In this document: positions 42,820 to 50,887 of the stretch, piece after piece
How the letters are laid out: each line of letters opens with the position of its first letter
How positions within the stretch are numbered: position 1 is the first letter of the stretch
Source: NCEH01 sp043195125
GTDB lineage: Bacteria; Pseudomonadota; Alphaproteobacteria; Rhizobiales; Xanthobacteraceae
DNA: 64,000 bases
Direction: 5' to 3' (one strand)
Assembly (NCBI RefSeq): GCF_043195125.1
Contig: NZ_JBAFWR010000003.1
Notes under the pieces: model-generated
Told to the model about the DNA's origin: nothing
The model's database searches: none
The model's input: the letters and a program-made list of their open reading frames with translations, nothing else
Translations under genes and position numbers: made by a program

Positions 42820-43704
42820 CTAGCCCTCGCCAGCAGCGACCAGCTTGTCCTGCGTGCGGGTCTCGAAATCGCTGGCGTCATGGCGCTCGTGCAACTGGTC
42901 GGAAAGATCGCCGAACGTGCGGTTGACCATGCGCCCGCGCTTCACCGCAGGCCGGGCGAGGATCGCGTCAACCCACCGCCGGATGTTGCGATACTCCTGA
43001 ACCGAAAGAAATTCGGCGGCGGCGCCGTACAGCCAGCCCTCGACAAGGCCGCCATACCAGGGAAACACCGCGATGTCGGCGATGGTGTAATCGTCGCCGG
43101 CCAGATAGCGGCTTTCGCCCAGGCGTCGGTCGAGCACGTCGAGCTGGCGCTTGGCCTCCATGGCGAAGCGATCGATGGCATATTCGATCTTGACCGGGGC
43201 ATAGGCATAGAAATGGCCGAAGCCGCCGCCGATATAAGGCGCGCTGCCCATCTGCCAGAACAGCCAGGAGAGGCATTCCGCGCGCGCACGCCCTTGCTCG
43301 GGCAGAAGCGCGCCGAACTTCTCCGCCAGATAGAGCAGGATCGCACCGGATTCGAAGACGCGGATCGGCTCAGGACCGGACCGGTCCATGAGCGCCGGGA
43401 TCTTGGAATTGGGATTCACGTCCACGAAGCCGCTGCCGAACTGGTCGCCCTGCCCGATGCGGATCAGCCAGGCATCATATTCGGCGCCGCTGTGGCCGAG
43501 GGCCAAAAGCTCCTCCAGCATGATCGTGACCTTCTGGCCATTCGGTGTCGCCAGCGAATACAGCTGGAGCGGATGGCGGCCGACCGGCAGGTCCTTGTCG
43601 TGCGTGGGTCCGGCGATGGGGCGGTTGATGTTCGCGAACTGGCCGCCGCTTGGCTTGGTCCAGGTCCAGACCTTCGGCGGCGTGTAGTCAGACGATTCGG
43701 TCAT
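42820..43704 (-). CDS. yghU: YghU-type glutathione S-transferase (nu class)
   Basis: 294 aa, near the 288 of E. coli YghU. Very similar stretches include FANINRPIAGPTH, LPVGRHPLQLYSLATPNGQK, FESGAILLYLAEKFG, GHFYAYAPVKIEYAIDRF and NEQLH-like DQLHERHDASDFET. The family has disulfide-bond reductase and hydroperoxidase activity with glutathione. ATG 43704 matches the family start; an ATG at 43728 is the alternative. Monocistronic. Confidence 0.95.
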   Translation of the reverse strand: MTESSDYTPPKVWTWTKPSGGQFANINRPIAGPTHDKDLPVGRHPLQLYSLATPNGQKVTIMLEELLALGHSGAEYDAWLIRIGQGDQFGSGFVDVNPNSKIPALMDRSGPEPIRVFESGAILLYLAEKFGALLPEQGRARAECLSWLFWQMGSAPYIGGGFGHFYAYAPVKIEYAIDRFAMEAKRQLDVLDRRLGESRYLAGDDYTIADIAVFPWYGGLVEGWLYGAAAEFLSVQEYRNIRRWVDAILARPAVKRGRMVNRTFGDLSDQLHERHDASDFETRTQDKLVAAGEG

Positions 43705-44065
43705 ATTCGAGCTCCAAACCTTGCTCATCTGCCAAGCCAATACCACTCGCCAGCGGCCCTGTCGCATCGTCCCCGGCCTTTCGGCCCGCGCGCGCGATCA
43801 CGTTAATATGCGTGCGGTGCGCCCCTCCGGGCGGTTTCCGCCCCTTGCGCATGCGCCGCGAACCGCGGCGGAGAGGTGTTCCGGCTGGGAGCGATAGACG
43901 GCGCGGCGGCCATGCGGTGCGCACCGCGCATGCCAGATAAGCAAATAGCCCATGGCTGCCTTGCCCTGCGGGAGGCTTCCTTAGACCAATGGCTTATGCT
44001 CTTAAGCATATGCCCCCATGCACGCTCCGCGCCGCGCCCGTGCCTGTCGCCTCCGGAGGTCCTCC
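43705..44065. other. Divergent intergenic region with a small inverted repeat
   Basis: 361 bp between the GST gene (minus) and the SDR gene (plus). The only structure I see is TATGCT-CTTA-AGCATA at 43995-44010, 56 bp before the SDR start, which could be an operator. No convincing gene. Confidence 0.4.
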
Positions 44066-44917
44066 ATGGTTCACCCTGCCCTTTCCCCTGCCTCCACCGC
44101 GGTGATCACCGGCGGCGCCTCGGGCATCGGCCTTGCCGCCGCGCTGCGCTTCGCCGCCATGGGCTTGAAGGTGTGCATCGCCGATCTTGGCGGCGAGCGG
44201 CTCGATGCCGCGCAGGCTTTCCTGGCCGCGGCGGCTCCGCAGGGGGCGAGCAGCATTCTGGCAATGGCCGCCGACGTGAGCCGCATCGAGGACGTCCGGC
44301 AGCTGGAGGCGGCCGTCGCCGCACGCTTCGGCGCGGTGGACGTGCTCATGAACAATGCGGGCGTGCAGCCCGGAAGCTCCATTTTCGGACCCGAAGCGAA
44401 TTGGCAGCAGGTGCTGGGCGTCAATCTCTGGGGCGTGATCCACGGCACCCAGGTGTTCGGCGCGCAGATGGCCGAGAGCGGCCGACCGGGGCTCATCATC
44501 AACACCGGGTCGAAGCAAGGCATCACCACGCCACCGGGCGACCCGGCCTACAATGTCTCCAAGGCCGGCGTGAAGGCCTTCACCGAAGCGCTCCAGCATG
44601 AATTGCGGAACACGCCGGGCTGCCGGGTTTCCGCTCACCTGCTCATTCCCGGTTTCGTCTTCACGGGCCTGACGGCGCGCGGGCGCACGGAAAAGCCGCC
44701 TGCGGCCTGGACCGCCGACCAGACCGTCGCCTTCATGCTGGACAGCATCGCCGCCGGCGACTTCTACATTCTCTGCCCGGACAATGACGTGCCGCGTAGC
44801 CTCGACGAGCGGCGCATCCTGTGGGCGGCGGGCGATATCGTGGAGAACCGCCCCGCCTTGTCGCGATGGCACCCCGACTATGCGGCGCAGTTCGCCGCCT
44901 TCGTGGAAGGTGCGTGA
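44066..44917 (+). CDS. SDR family oxidoreductase
   Basis: 283 aa. Cofactor motif TGGASGIG (about 15-22), NNAG intact (VLMNNAGVQPG), catalytic Ser in NTGSKQG and YNVSK. A C-terminal extension (DFYILCPDNDVPRSLDERRILWAAGDI) is longer than the 250-aa norm. GGAGG lies 8 bp before the ATG at 44066. It is followed 88 bp later by an MFS exporter. Substrate unknown. Confidence 0.87.
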   Translation: MVHPALSPASTAVITGGASGIGLAAALRFAAMGLKVCIADLGGERLDAAQAFLAAAAPQGASSILAMAADVSRIEDVRQLEAAVAARFGAVDVLMNNAGVQPGSSIFGPEANWQQVLGVNLWGVIHGTQVFGAQMAESGRPGLIINTGSKQGITTPPGDPAYNVSKAGVKAFTEALQHELRNTPGCRVSAHLLIPGFVFTGLTARGRTEKPPAAWTADQTVAFMLDSIAAGDFYILCPDNDVPRSLDERRILWAAGDIVENRPALSRWHPDYAAQFAAFVEGA

Positions 44918-45005
44918 TCGGGCGCGCGTTCCCATTCGAGACCGGACCGGGGATCTGCGCACCGTCCCGAAGTGCGGACGGCGCGGGGATCATCAAGGAG
45001 CAGCC

Positions 45006-46394
45006 ATGTTCGTGACCAAGGTGCCTCAGGCGCCCGCAATGCCCGGCGATGGCCTGCAAGGCGCGCAGCGGTTCCAGGCAAGCCTGGCCATCTTCATTGC
45101 CGTGGGCATGGCCTCGCTCGACACCGCGATCACCAATACCGCACTGCCGACCATCGCCGCCGACATCGGCGCGGACGCGGCCTCTTCCATCTGGGTCGTG
45201 ACCACCTATCAGATGGCCATGGTGGCGGCGCTGCTGCCGCTGGCGGCGCTCGGCGACATCGTCGGCCACCGCCGCGTCTATCTGGCCGGGCTCGCGCTTT
45301 TCACCGTCACTTCGCTGGCGTGCGGGCTGGCCTGGTCGCTGCCGTCCCTGGTCGTGGCGCGGGCGTTACAGGGGCTCGGCGCCGCCGCCATCATGAGCGT
45401 CAATTCCGCGCTCATCCGCCATATCTATCCCACGCGCATGCTCGGGCGCGGCCTTGGGACGAACGCGCTGGTGGTCGCGCTCGGCTTCACCATCGGGCCC
45501 ACGGTCGCCTCGGGCATATTGTGGGTCACGTCCTGGCACTGGCTGTTCCTGATCAATGTGCCGGCCGGACTTGCGGGGTTGTTCTTCTCGGCCCGCGCGC
45601 TGCCGGTCACGCCGCGCGCCGCGCATCGGTTCGAGCTGATGGCTGCGCTTTTGAGCGCCGCATTTTTTACGCTGCTGGTGCTCGGCATCGGACAAGCCTC
45701 CCATCTCGGCCCCTGGAGCCTCGTGGGGCTGGAGATCGGGGGCGCCATCGCGTGCGTCGCGGTGCTCCTGCGCTGGCAGGCCGGGCATCCCGCCCCCATG
45801 CTGGCGGTGGATCTGTTCCGCCGGCCGGTCTTCGCCTTGTCCGCCGTCACCTCCGCCTGCTCCTTCACGACGCAGGGGCTGGCCTTCGTTGCCCTTCCCT
45901 TTTTGCTGCAAACGCAATTGGGCCACAGCCAGGTGGCGACGGGCTTCCTCATGACGCCGTGGCCGGCGGTGGTCGCAGTGATGGCGCCCATTGCGGGACG
46001 CCTGTCCGATCGCTACGCGCCCGGCCTGCTCGGCGGCATCGGCCTGCTCATGCTGTGCGGCGGCATGGCGACGCTCGCCCTGCTGCCCGCCGCCCCCTCC
46101 ACGTTCGATATCGTCTGGCGCATGGTTCTGTGCGGCGCCGGGTTCGGCTTCTTCCAGTCGCCCAATCTCAAGGCACTGATGACCAGCGCCCCGCCGCAGC
46201 GCAGCGGCGGCGCGAGCGGCATCGTGGCTGCCGCCCGCCTGCTCGGCCAGGCCACGGGCGCGGCGCTCGTGGCGCTGTGTTTTCACCTGGCGCGCGACGG
46301 CGGGCCGGAACTGGCGCTCTGGCTCGGCGCCGGCTTCGCACTGTTCGCGAGCCTGGCGAGTTTCCTCCGCCTGTTGTCCGCGCCCCACCCATGA
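45006..46394 (+). CDS. MFS transporter, DHA2 (EmrB/QacA) type
   Basis: 462 aa, about fourteen helices. Typical DHA2 motifs are LDTAITNTALPTIAADIG (first helix), ALGDIVGHRRVYLAGL (loop 2-3) and RALQGLGAAAIMSVNSALIR. ATG 45006 follows AAGGAG. Probably a proton-driven drug or metabolite exporter. No regulator is adjacent. Confidence 0.88.
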   Translation: MFVTKVPQAPAMPGDGLQGAQRFQASLAIFIAVGMASLDTAITNTALPTIAADIGADAASSIWVVTTYQMAMVAALLPLAALGDIVGHRRVYLAGLALFTVTSLACGLAWSLPSLVVARALQGLGAAAIMSVNSALIRHIYPTRMLGRGLGTNALVVALGFTIGPTVASGILWVTSWHWLFLINVPAGLAGLFFSARALPVTPRAAHRFELMAALLSAAFFTLLVLGIGQASHLGPWSLVGLEIGGAIACVAVLLRWQAGHPAPMLAVDLFRRPVFALSAVTSACSFTTQGLAFVALPFLLQTQLGHSQVATGFLMTPWPAVVAVMAPIAGRLSDRYAPGLLGGIGLLMLCGGMATLALLPAAPSTFDIVWRMVLCGAGFGFFQSPNLKALMTSAPPQRSGGASGIVAAARLLGQATGAALVALCFHLARDGGPELALWLGAGFALFASLASFLRLLSAPHP

Positions 46395-46485
46395 CGCGCC
46401 CTGAGCTTTTCGAGCCTGCGGCCTTCCCCCCGCCCGCCAAATGCCCTAAGCGCGCTGCAGATTTCTCCCAGGGTTTCCCGCGCGC

Positions 46486-48108
46486 ATGATCCGGCTCGAT
46501 TCCATCGGCAAACAGAACGGCAAACAGATCGTCTTCATCGAGGCCTCGGCAACGCTTCTCAAAGGCGAGAAGATCGGCCTCGTGGGCCCCAACGGCGCCG
46601 GCAAGACGACCTTATTCCGCCTCATCAACGGGCAGGAGAGCCCCGACGAGGGGCAGGTCTCGATCGATCGCGGCACCACCATCGGCTATTTCAGCCAGGA
46701 CGTGGGCGACATGGCGGGCCAGAGCGTTCTCGCCGAGGTGATGGACGGCGCCGGCCCGGTCAGCTCCATCGCCGCCGAGCTGAGGGAGCTGGAAGCGGCC
46801 ATGGTCGATCCCGACCGTGCCGACGAGATGGACGCGATCATCGAGCGCTATGGCGAGGTGCAGGCCCGCTTCGAGGAACTCGACGGCTATTCGCTGGAGG
46901 GCCGCGCCAGCGAGGTGCTGGCCGGCCTCGGCTTCACGCAGGAGATGATCGAGGGCGATGTGGGCCGCCTGTCGGGCGGCTGGAAGATGCGCGTGGCGCT
47001 GGCGCGCATCCTGCTCATGCGCCCGGACGTGATGCTGCTCGACGAGCCGAGCAACCATCTCGACCTGGAAAGCCTGATCTGGCTAGAGGCGTTCCTGAAG
47101 AATTTCGACGGCGCGCTGATGATGACCTCGCATGATCGCGCCTTCATGAACCGCGTCGTCACCAAGATCGTCGAGATCGACGCCGGCGCCCTGAACACCT
47201 ATTCCGGTGATTATGAATTCTACGCCCAGCAACAGGCGCTGGCGGAAAAGCAGCAGCAGGCCCAGTTCGAGCGCCAGCAGGCCATGCTGGCCAAGGAGAT
47301 CGCCTTCATCGAGCGCTTCAAGGCCCGCGCCTCCCACGCCGCGCAGGTGCAGAGCCGGGTGAAGAAGCTCGACAAGATCGAGCGCGTGGAGCCGCCCCGC
47401 CGCCGCCAGACCGTGGCGTTCGAATTCCAGGCGCCGCCGCGCTCGGGCGACGACGTGGTGAACCTCAAGAACGTGTACAAGAGCTATGGCGCGCGGCGGA
47501 TCTATGAGGGGCTGGATTTCCACGTGGCCCGGCGCGACCGCTGGGCCATCATGGGCGTCAACGGCGCGGGCAAGTCCACGCTGCTGAAGCTGGTGGCCGG
47601 CGCCACAAAGCCGGACGAAGGCACGGTTTCCGTCGGCGGCAGCGTGAAGATGGCCTATTTCGCCCAGCATGCCATGGAGGTGCTGGACGGCGAGCGCACC
47701 GTGTTCCAGTCGCTGGAGGACGCCTTCCCGCAGGCCGCGCAAGGCAGCCTGCGCGCGCTCGCCGGCTGCTTCGGCTTTTCCGGCGACGATGTGGAGAAGC
47801 GCTGCCGCGTACTTTCGGGCGGGGAGAAGGCGCGCCTCGTCATGGCGCGCATGCTGTTCGACCCGCCGAACTTCCTGGTGCTGGACGAGCCGACCAACCA
47901 TCTCGACATCGCCACCAAGGAGATGCTGATCGCCGCGCTCGCCGATTACGAGGGCACCATGCTGTTCGTCTCCCATGACCGGCATTTCCTCGCCGCGCTG
48001 TCCAACCGCGTGTTGGAGCTGACGCCGGAGGGTGTGCACCAATATGGCGGCGGCTACAGCGAATATGTCGCCCGCACCGGGCAGGAGGCGCCAGGCCTGC
48101 GCAGCTGA
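46486..48108 (+). CDS. ABC-F family ATPase
   Basis: 540 aa soluble protein with two ATPase domains: Walker A GPNGAGKTT (about 34-42) and GVNGAGKST, signatures LSGGWKMR and LSGGEKAR, Walker B LLLDEPSNHLDLE and LVLDEPTNHLDIA. The linker FERQQAMLAKEIAFIERFKA is the charged helical arm that enters the ribosomal E site in this family. A translation factor rather than a transporter; it may give antibiotic protection. No close partner genes. Confidence 0.92.
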   Translation: MIRLDSIGKQNGKQIVFIEASATLLKGEKIGLVGPNGAGKTTLFRLINGQESPDEGQVSIDRGTTIGYFSQDVGDMAGQSVLAEVMDGAGPVSSIAAELRELEAAMVDPDRADEMDAIIERYGEVQARFEELDGYSLEGRASEVLAGLGFTQEMIEGDVGRLSGGWKMRVALARILLMRPDVMLLDEPSNHLDLESLIWLEAFLKNFDGALMMTSHDRAFMNRVVTKIVEIDAGALNTYSGDYEFYAQQQALAEKQQQAQFERQQAMLAKEIAFIERFKARASHAAQVQSRVKKLDKIERVEPPRRRQTVAFEFQAPPRSGDDVVNLKNVYKSYGARRIYEGLDFHVARRDRWAIMGVNGAGKSTLLKLVAGATKPDEGTVSVGGSVKMAYFAQHAMEVLDGERTVFQSLEDAFPQAAQGSLRALAGCFGFSGDDVEKRCRVLSGGEKARLVMARMLFDPPNFLVLDEPTNHLDIATKEMLIAALADYEGTMLFVSHDRHFLAALSNRVLELTPEGVHQYGGGYSEYVARTGQEAPGLRS

Positions 48109-48295
48109 GCCTGCGCCGGGGTGCGACGATTTCCCGGCCCACCGCCCGGAGCCTAGACGCCAGCGGCAAAAGGATTAAGTTCGCGCCGCCCGAAGGGTCC
48201 CGCCCCAAGGACAAACGACCAGCCGGCCAAGCCGACCCTGCCGCCGACAAGGTTTCCGGCTGATCGCACATTCACCGTTGAAGGACGCCGAGATC

Positions 48296-49564
48296 GTGGA
48301 CGCTAGCCTTTCCCATTCGCCGCAACTCTCGCTGGCCAAGGACAAGATCCGGGTGCTGCTTCTCGAAGGCGTGAACGACAGCGCCGTGGAGATGCTGACC
48401 ACCGCCGGCTATTCCAACGTGACGCGCCTGCCGAAGGCGCTCGATGGCGAAGCGCTCAAGGAGGCGATCAAGGGCGTTCACCTTCTCGGCATCCGCTCGC
48501 GCACGCAGATCACCGCCGATGTCGTGGCCGCTGCCGACCGGCTGATCGCCATCGGCTGCTTCAGCGTCGGCACCAACCAGGTGGACGTGGACGCGGTGCG
48601 CGCGCACGGCATTCCCGTGTTCAACGCGCCGTTCTCCAACACCCGCAGCGTGGCGGAGCTGGTGATCGGCGAGATCGTCATGCTGCTGCGCCGCATTCCG
48701 GCGCGCTCCCACGCCGCGCATGAAGGCCGCTGGGACAAGTCTGCGAACAACAGCCACGAGGTGCGCGGCAAGACCCTCGGCATCATCGGCTACGGCAACA
48801 TCGGCTCGCAGCTCTCGAACCTCGCAGAAGCCATGGGCATGCGAGTCCTGTTCTACGACCACACCGACAAGCTGCGGCACGGCAATACCGAATCGACCTC
48901 CAGCCTCCAGGACCTGTTGGCGCAGAGCGATGTGGTGAGCCTGCACGTGCCGGAAACGCCGGCGACCCACGGCATGATCGGCCGCGCGGAAATCGCGGCC
49001 ATGAAGGACGGCGCCTATTTCATCAACAACAGCCGCGGCACCGTGGTCGATCTGGATGCGCTCGCCGACGCGCTGCGCGCCGGCAAGCTGCGCGGTGCCG
49101 CGGTGGACGTGTTCCCCGTCGAGCCCGGCTCCAACGCCGAGCGCTTCGTCTCCCCGCTCCAGGGCCTGGACAACGTCATCCTGACCCCGCACATCGGCGG
49201 CTCGACGGAAGAGGCGCAGGAGCGCATCGGTGCCGAGGTGGCGCGCAAGCTGGTGGATTACAGCGACACCGGCTCCACCATGGGGGCGGTGAATTTCCCC
49301 CAGGTGCAGCTGCCGGCGCGCCCGCTGGGCACGCGGTTCATCCAGGTTCAGCGCAACGTGCCGGGCATGCTCGGCCGGCTGAACGAAGTGCTCGCGCGCC
49401 ATTCGGTGAACATCGCCGCGCAATATTACGAAACCCATGCCGACGTCGGCTACGTGGTGCTCGATGCCGACGCTTCCGCCACGGACAGCCAGAGCGTTCT
49501 CGAAGAGATCCGCGCGCTGGACGGAACGATCCGCGCGCGGCTGCTGTACGAATACAAGATCTGA
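48296..49564 (+). CDS. serA: D-3-phosphoglycerate dehydrogenase, ACT-domain (E. coli) type
   Basis: 422 aa. First step of serine synthesis. NAD site GIIGYGNIG, catalytic Arg in NSRGTVVD, Glu in VFPVEPGS and His in LTPHIGGST, with a C-terminal ACT domain (NVPGMLGRLNEVL...YVVLDADAS) that binds serine for feedback control. It follows the short E. coli layout, closely matching IGCFSVGTNQVDVDAVRAHG. I prefer the GTG at 48296, with AAGGA 10 bases upstream, over a TTG at 48278. Confidence 0.93.
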   Translation: MDASLSHSPQLSLAKDKIRVLLLEGVNDSAVEMLTTAGYSNVTRLPKALDGEALKEAIKGVHLLGIRSRTQITADVVAAADRLIAIGCFSVGTNQVDVDAVRAHGIPVFNAPFSNTRSVAELVIGEIVMLLRRIPARSHAAHEGRWDKSANNSHEVRGKTLGIIGYGNIGSQLSNLAEAMGMRVLFYDHTDKLRHGNTESTSSLQDLLAQSDVVSLHVPETPATHGMIGRAEIAAMKDGAYFINNSRGTVVDLDALADALRAGKLRGAAVDVFPVEPGSNAERFVSPLQGLDNVILTPHIGGSTEEAQERIGAEVARKLVDYSDTGSTMGAVNFPQVQLPARPLGTRFIQVQRNVPGMLGRLNEVLARHSVNIAAQYYETHADVGYVVLDADASATDSQSVLEEIRALDGTIRARLLYEYKI

Positions 49565-49892
49565 GACGACGCGCCGCCGGTCCCAACCGCTTTTAAAGGA
49601 CGGAGACCGGCGGCGCTTCACCGATTGCCTGCTGCGCGTTTGTCCTCGCGCCATGTGAAGCATTCGTGCGGGAGCGGACCAACGCGGCATCTCTCGCCGC
49701 CGCGCCCGGCGCTGTCCCCACAGCGCGGGAACATCAAAAGTCGAATTTTTCAATAATACAATTTATGGGAGTCCCTTCTGGGAGTACCAGTTGGCGCAGG
49801 GCGAAATCGGCGACGCGATGGTCAAAGGCCGCCCCCCACCGGTATATTGATGCCCGGATTCGGCCTGGGCCGGTCCGCCGAAGGGGCCGCCT
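49565..49892. other. Intergenic region after serA
   Basis: 328 bp. Apart from the serA terminator at 49571-49616 and the AAGGGG ribosome site of the next gene I see nothing recognisable. A short AT-rich stretch near 49743-49766 may hold the promoter of the binding-protein gene. Confidence 0.4.
49571..49616 (+). terminator. serA terminator hairpin
   Basis: GCGCCGCCGGTC pairs perfectly with GACCGGCGGCGC, a 12-bp stem around a 22-base loop, starting 7 bp after the stop. Only two T residues follow. Confidence 0.6.
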
Positions 49893-50792
49893 ATGCTCGC
49901 CTTTCGCCTCCGAACACTTGCCCTCCTCTCGGTCATGCTGGGTCTCATGGGTACTGCCGTCTCCGCCGCGCCGGGGACCGGCCCTTCCGAACGCCTGTGG
50001 CGTACATTCACCCCCGCGTCCGATTCTCCTTATTCTGCCGCCCCGGAGCGTCGGAGAGAGATGGGGTGCGAGACCCCCATCACTCTCGGCCTGTTCGAGA
50101 ACGTGGTGTCCTTCAAAGACGGCAAGGGCTTCGACGCCGACATGGTGCAGCCCCTCGCGGATGCCTCAGGATGCACGTTCAACGTGCGCGTTCTGACACG
50201 CGATCAGATCTGGCGGGACCTGCGCACGGGGCGGGTGGACGTGGCGACCATGGGCGCTTCCACCCCCGAGCGCCGGCGGATTGCCTTCTTCATTCCATAC
50301 GGCCGCTGGCGCAACGTGCTGGTGGCGCGCGCCGGGCTGCCTCTTGACTCCGGCGAGGCGCTGGAAGCGTGGATGGAGGAGCCCACGTTCCGCCTCGGCA
50401 TCACCGAGGGGTTGCATTACGGGCCGGTCCTCGACGGCAAGATCCGGCAGCTGAGACGGGCCGGAAAAGTGTTGGCCTTTCCAGATTCCGTCGCCTCGTT
50501 TGCCGCCCTGCGCCGCGGTGAAGTGAGCGCGATGATCGAGCCGATCGTGCATGCCTATCTTCACCTGGATGCCGCCACGCGCGCGCAGTTCGCGCCCTAT
50601 CCGGCGCTACAGCTTCCAGCCTTTCCCATCGGCCTCGTCTTTGCCCGCCATCGCTTTAGTCCGGCGAACATGGCGAGCTGGCAGCGCGTGATGGAAGGAC
50701 TGGTCCTATCGGGAACATGGCGGGACATCGTGCGGCCCTATATGCCGCCGGCGACCTTGGACGATTTCCTCGGCCTGACATCCGAGCGTTGA
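49893..50792 (+). CDS. Family 3 periplasmic solute-binding protein
   Basis: 299 aa. Signal peptide MLAFRLRTLALLSVMLGLMG (cleavage near VSA/AP), then the amino-acid-type binding fold: ITLGLFENVVSFKDGKGFDADMVQPLADASG, then DLRTGRVDVATMGASTPERR. No permease or ATPase gene is adjacent, so it is an orphan binding protein. The HD-GYP gene 95 bp downstream has a periplasmic sensor, and the two could act together in signalling. Confidence 0.75.
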   Translation: MLAFRLRTLALLSVMLGLMGTAVSAAPGTGPSERLWRTFTPASDSPYSAAPERRREMGCETPITLGLFENVVSFKDGKGFDADMVQPLADASGCTFNVRVLTRDQIWRDLRTGRVDVATMGASTPERRRIAFFIPYGRWRNVLVARAGLPLDSGEALEAWMEEPTFRLGITEGLHYGPVLDGKIRQLRRAGKVLAFPDSVASFAALRRGEVSAMIEPIVHAYLHLDAATRAQFAPYPALQLPAFPIGLVFARHRFSPANMASWQRVMEGLVLSGTWRDIVRPYMPPATLDDFLGLTSER

Positions 50793-50887
50793 GCTAGGCT
50801 TGAATCACACCCGTTTCGCCTGCGTGGGCAAAGAGTATTGTAAGGTCCCATGCACCGGCCTCGCATTCCATTTGCGGATGACCTGAC

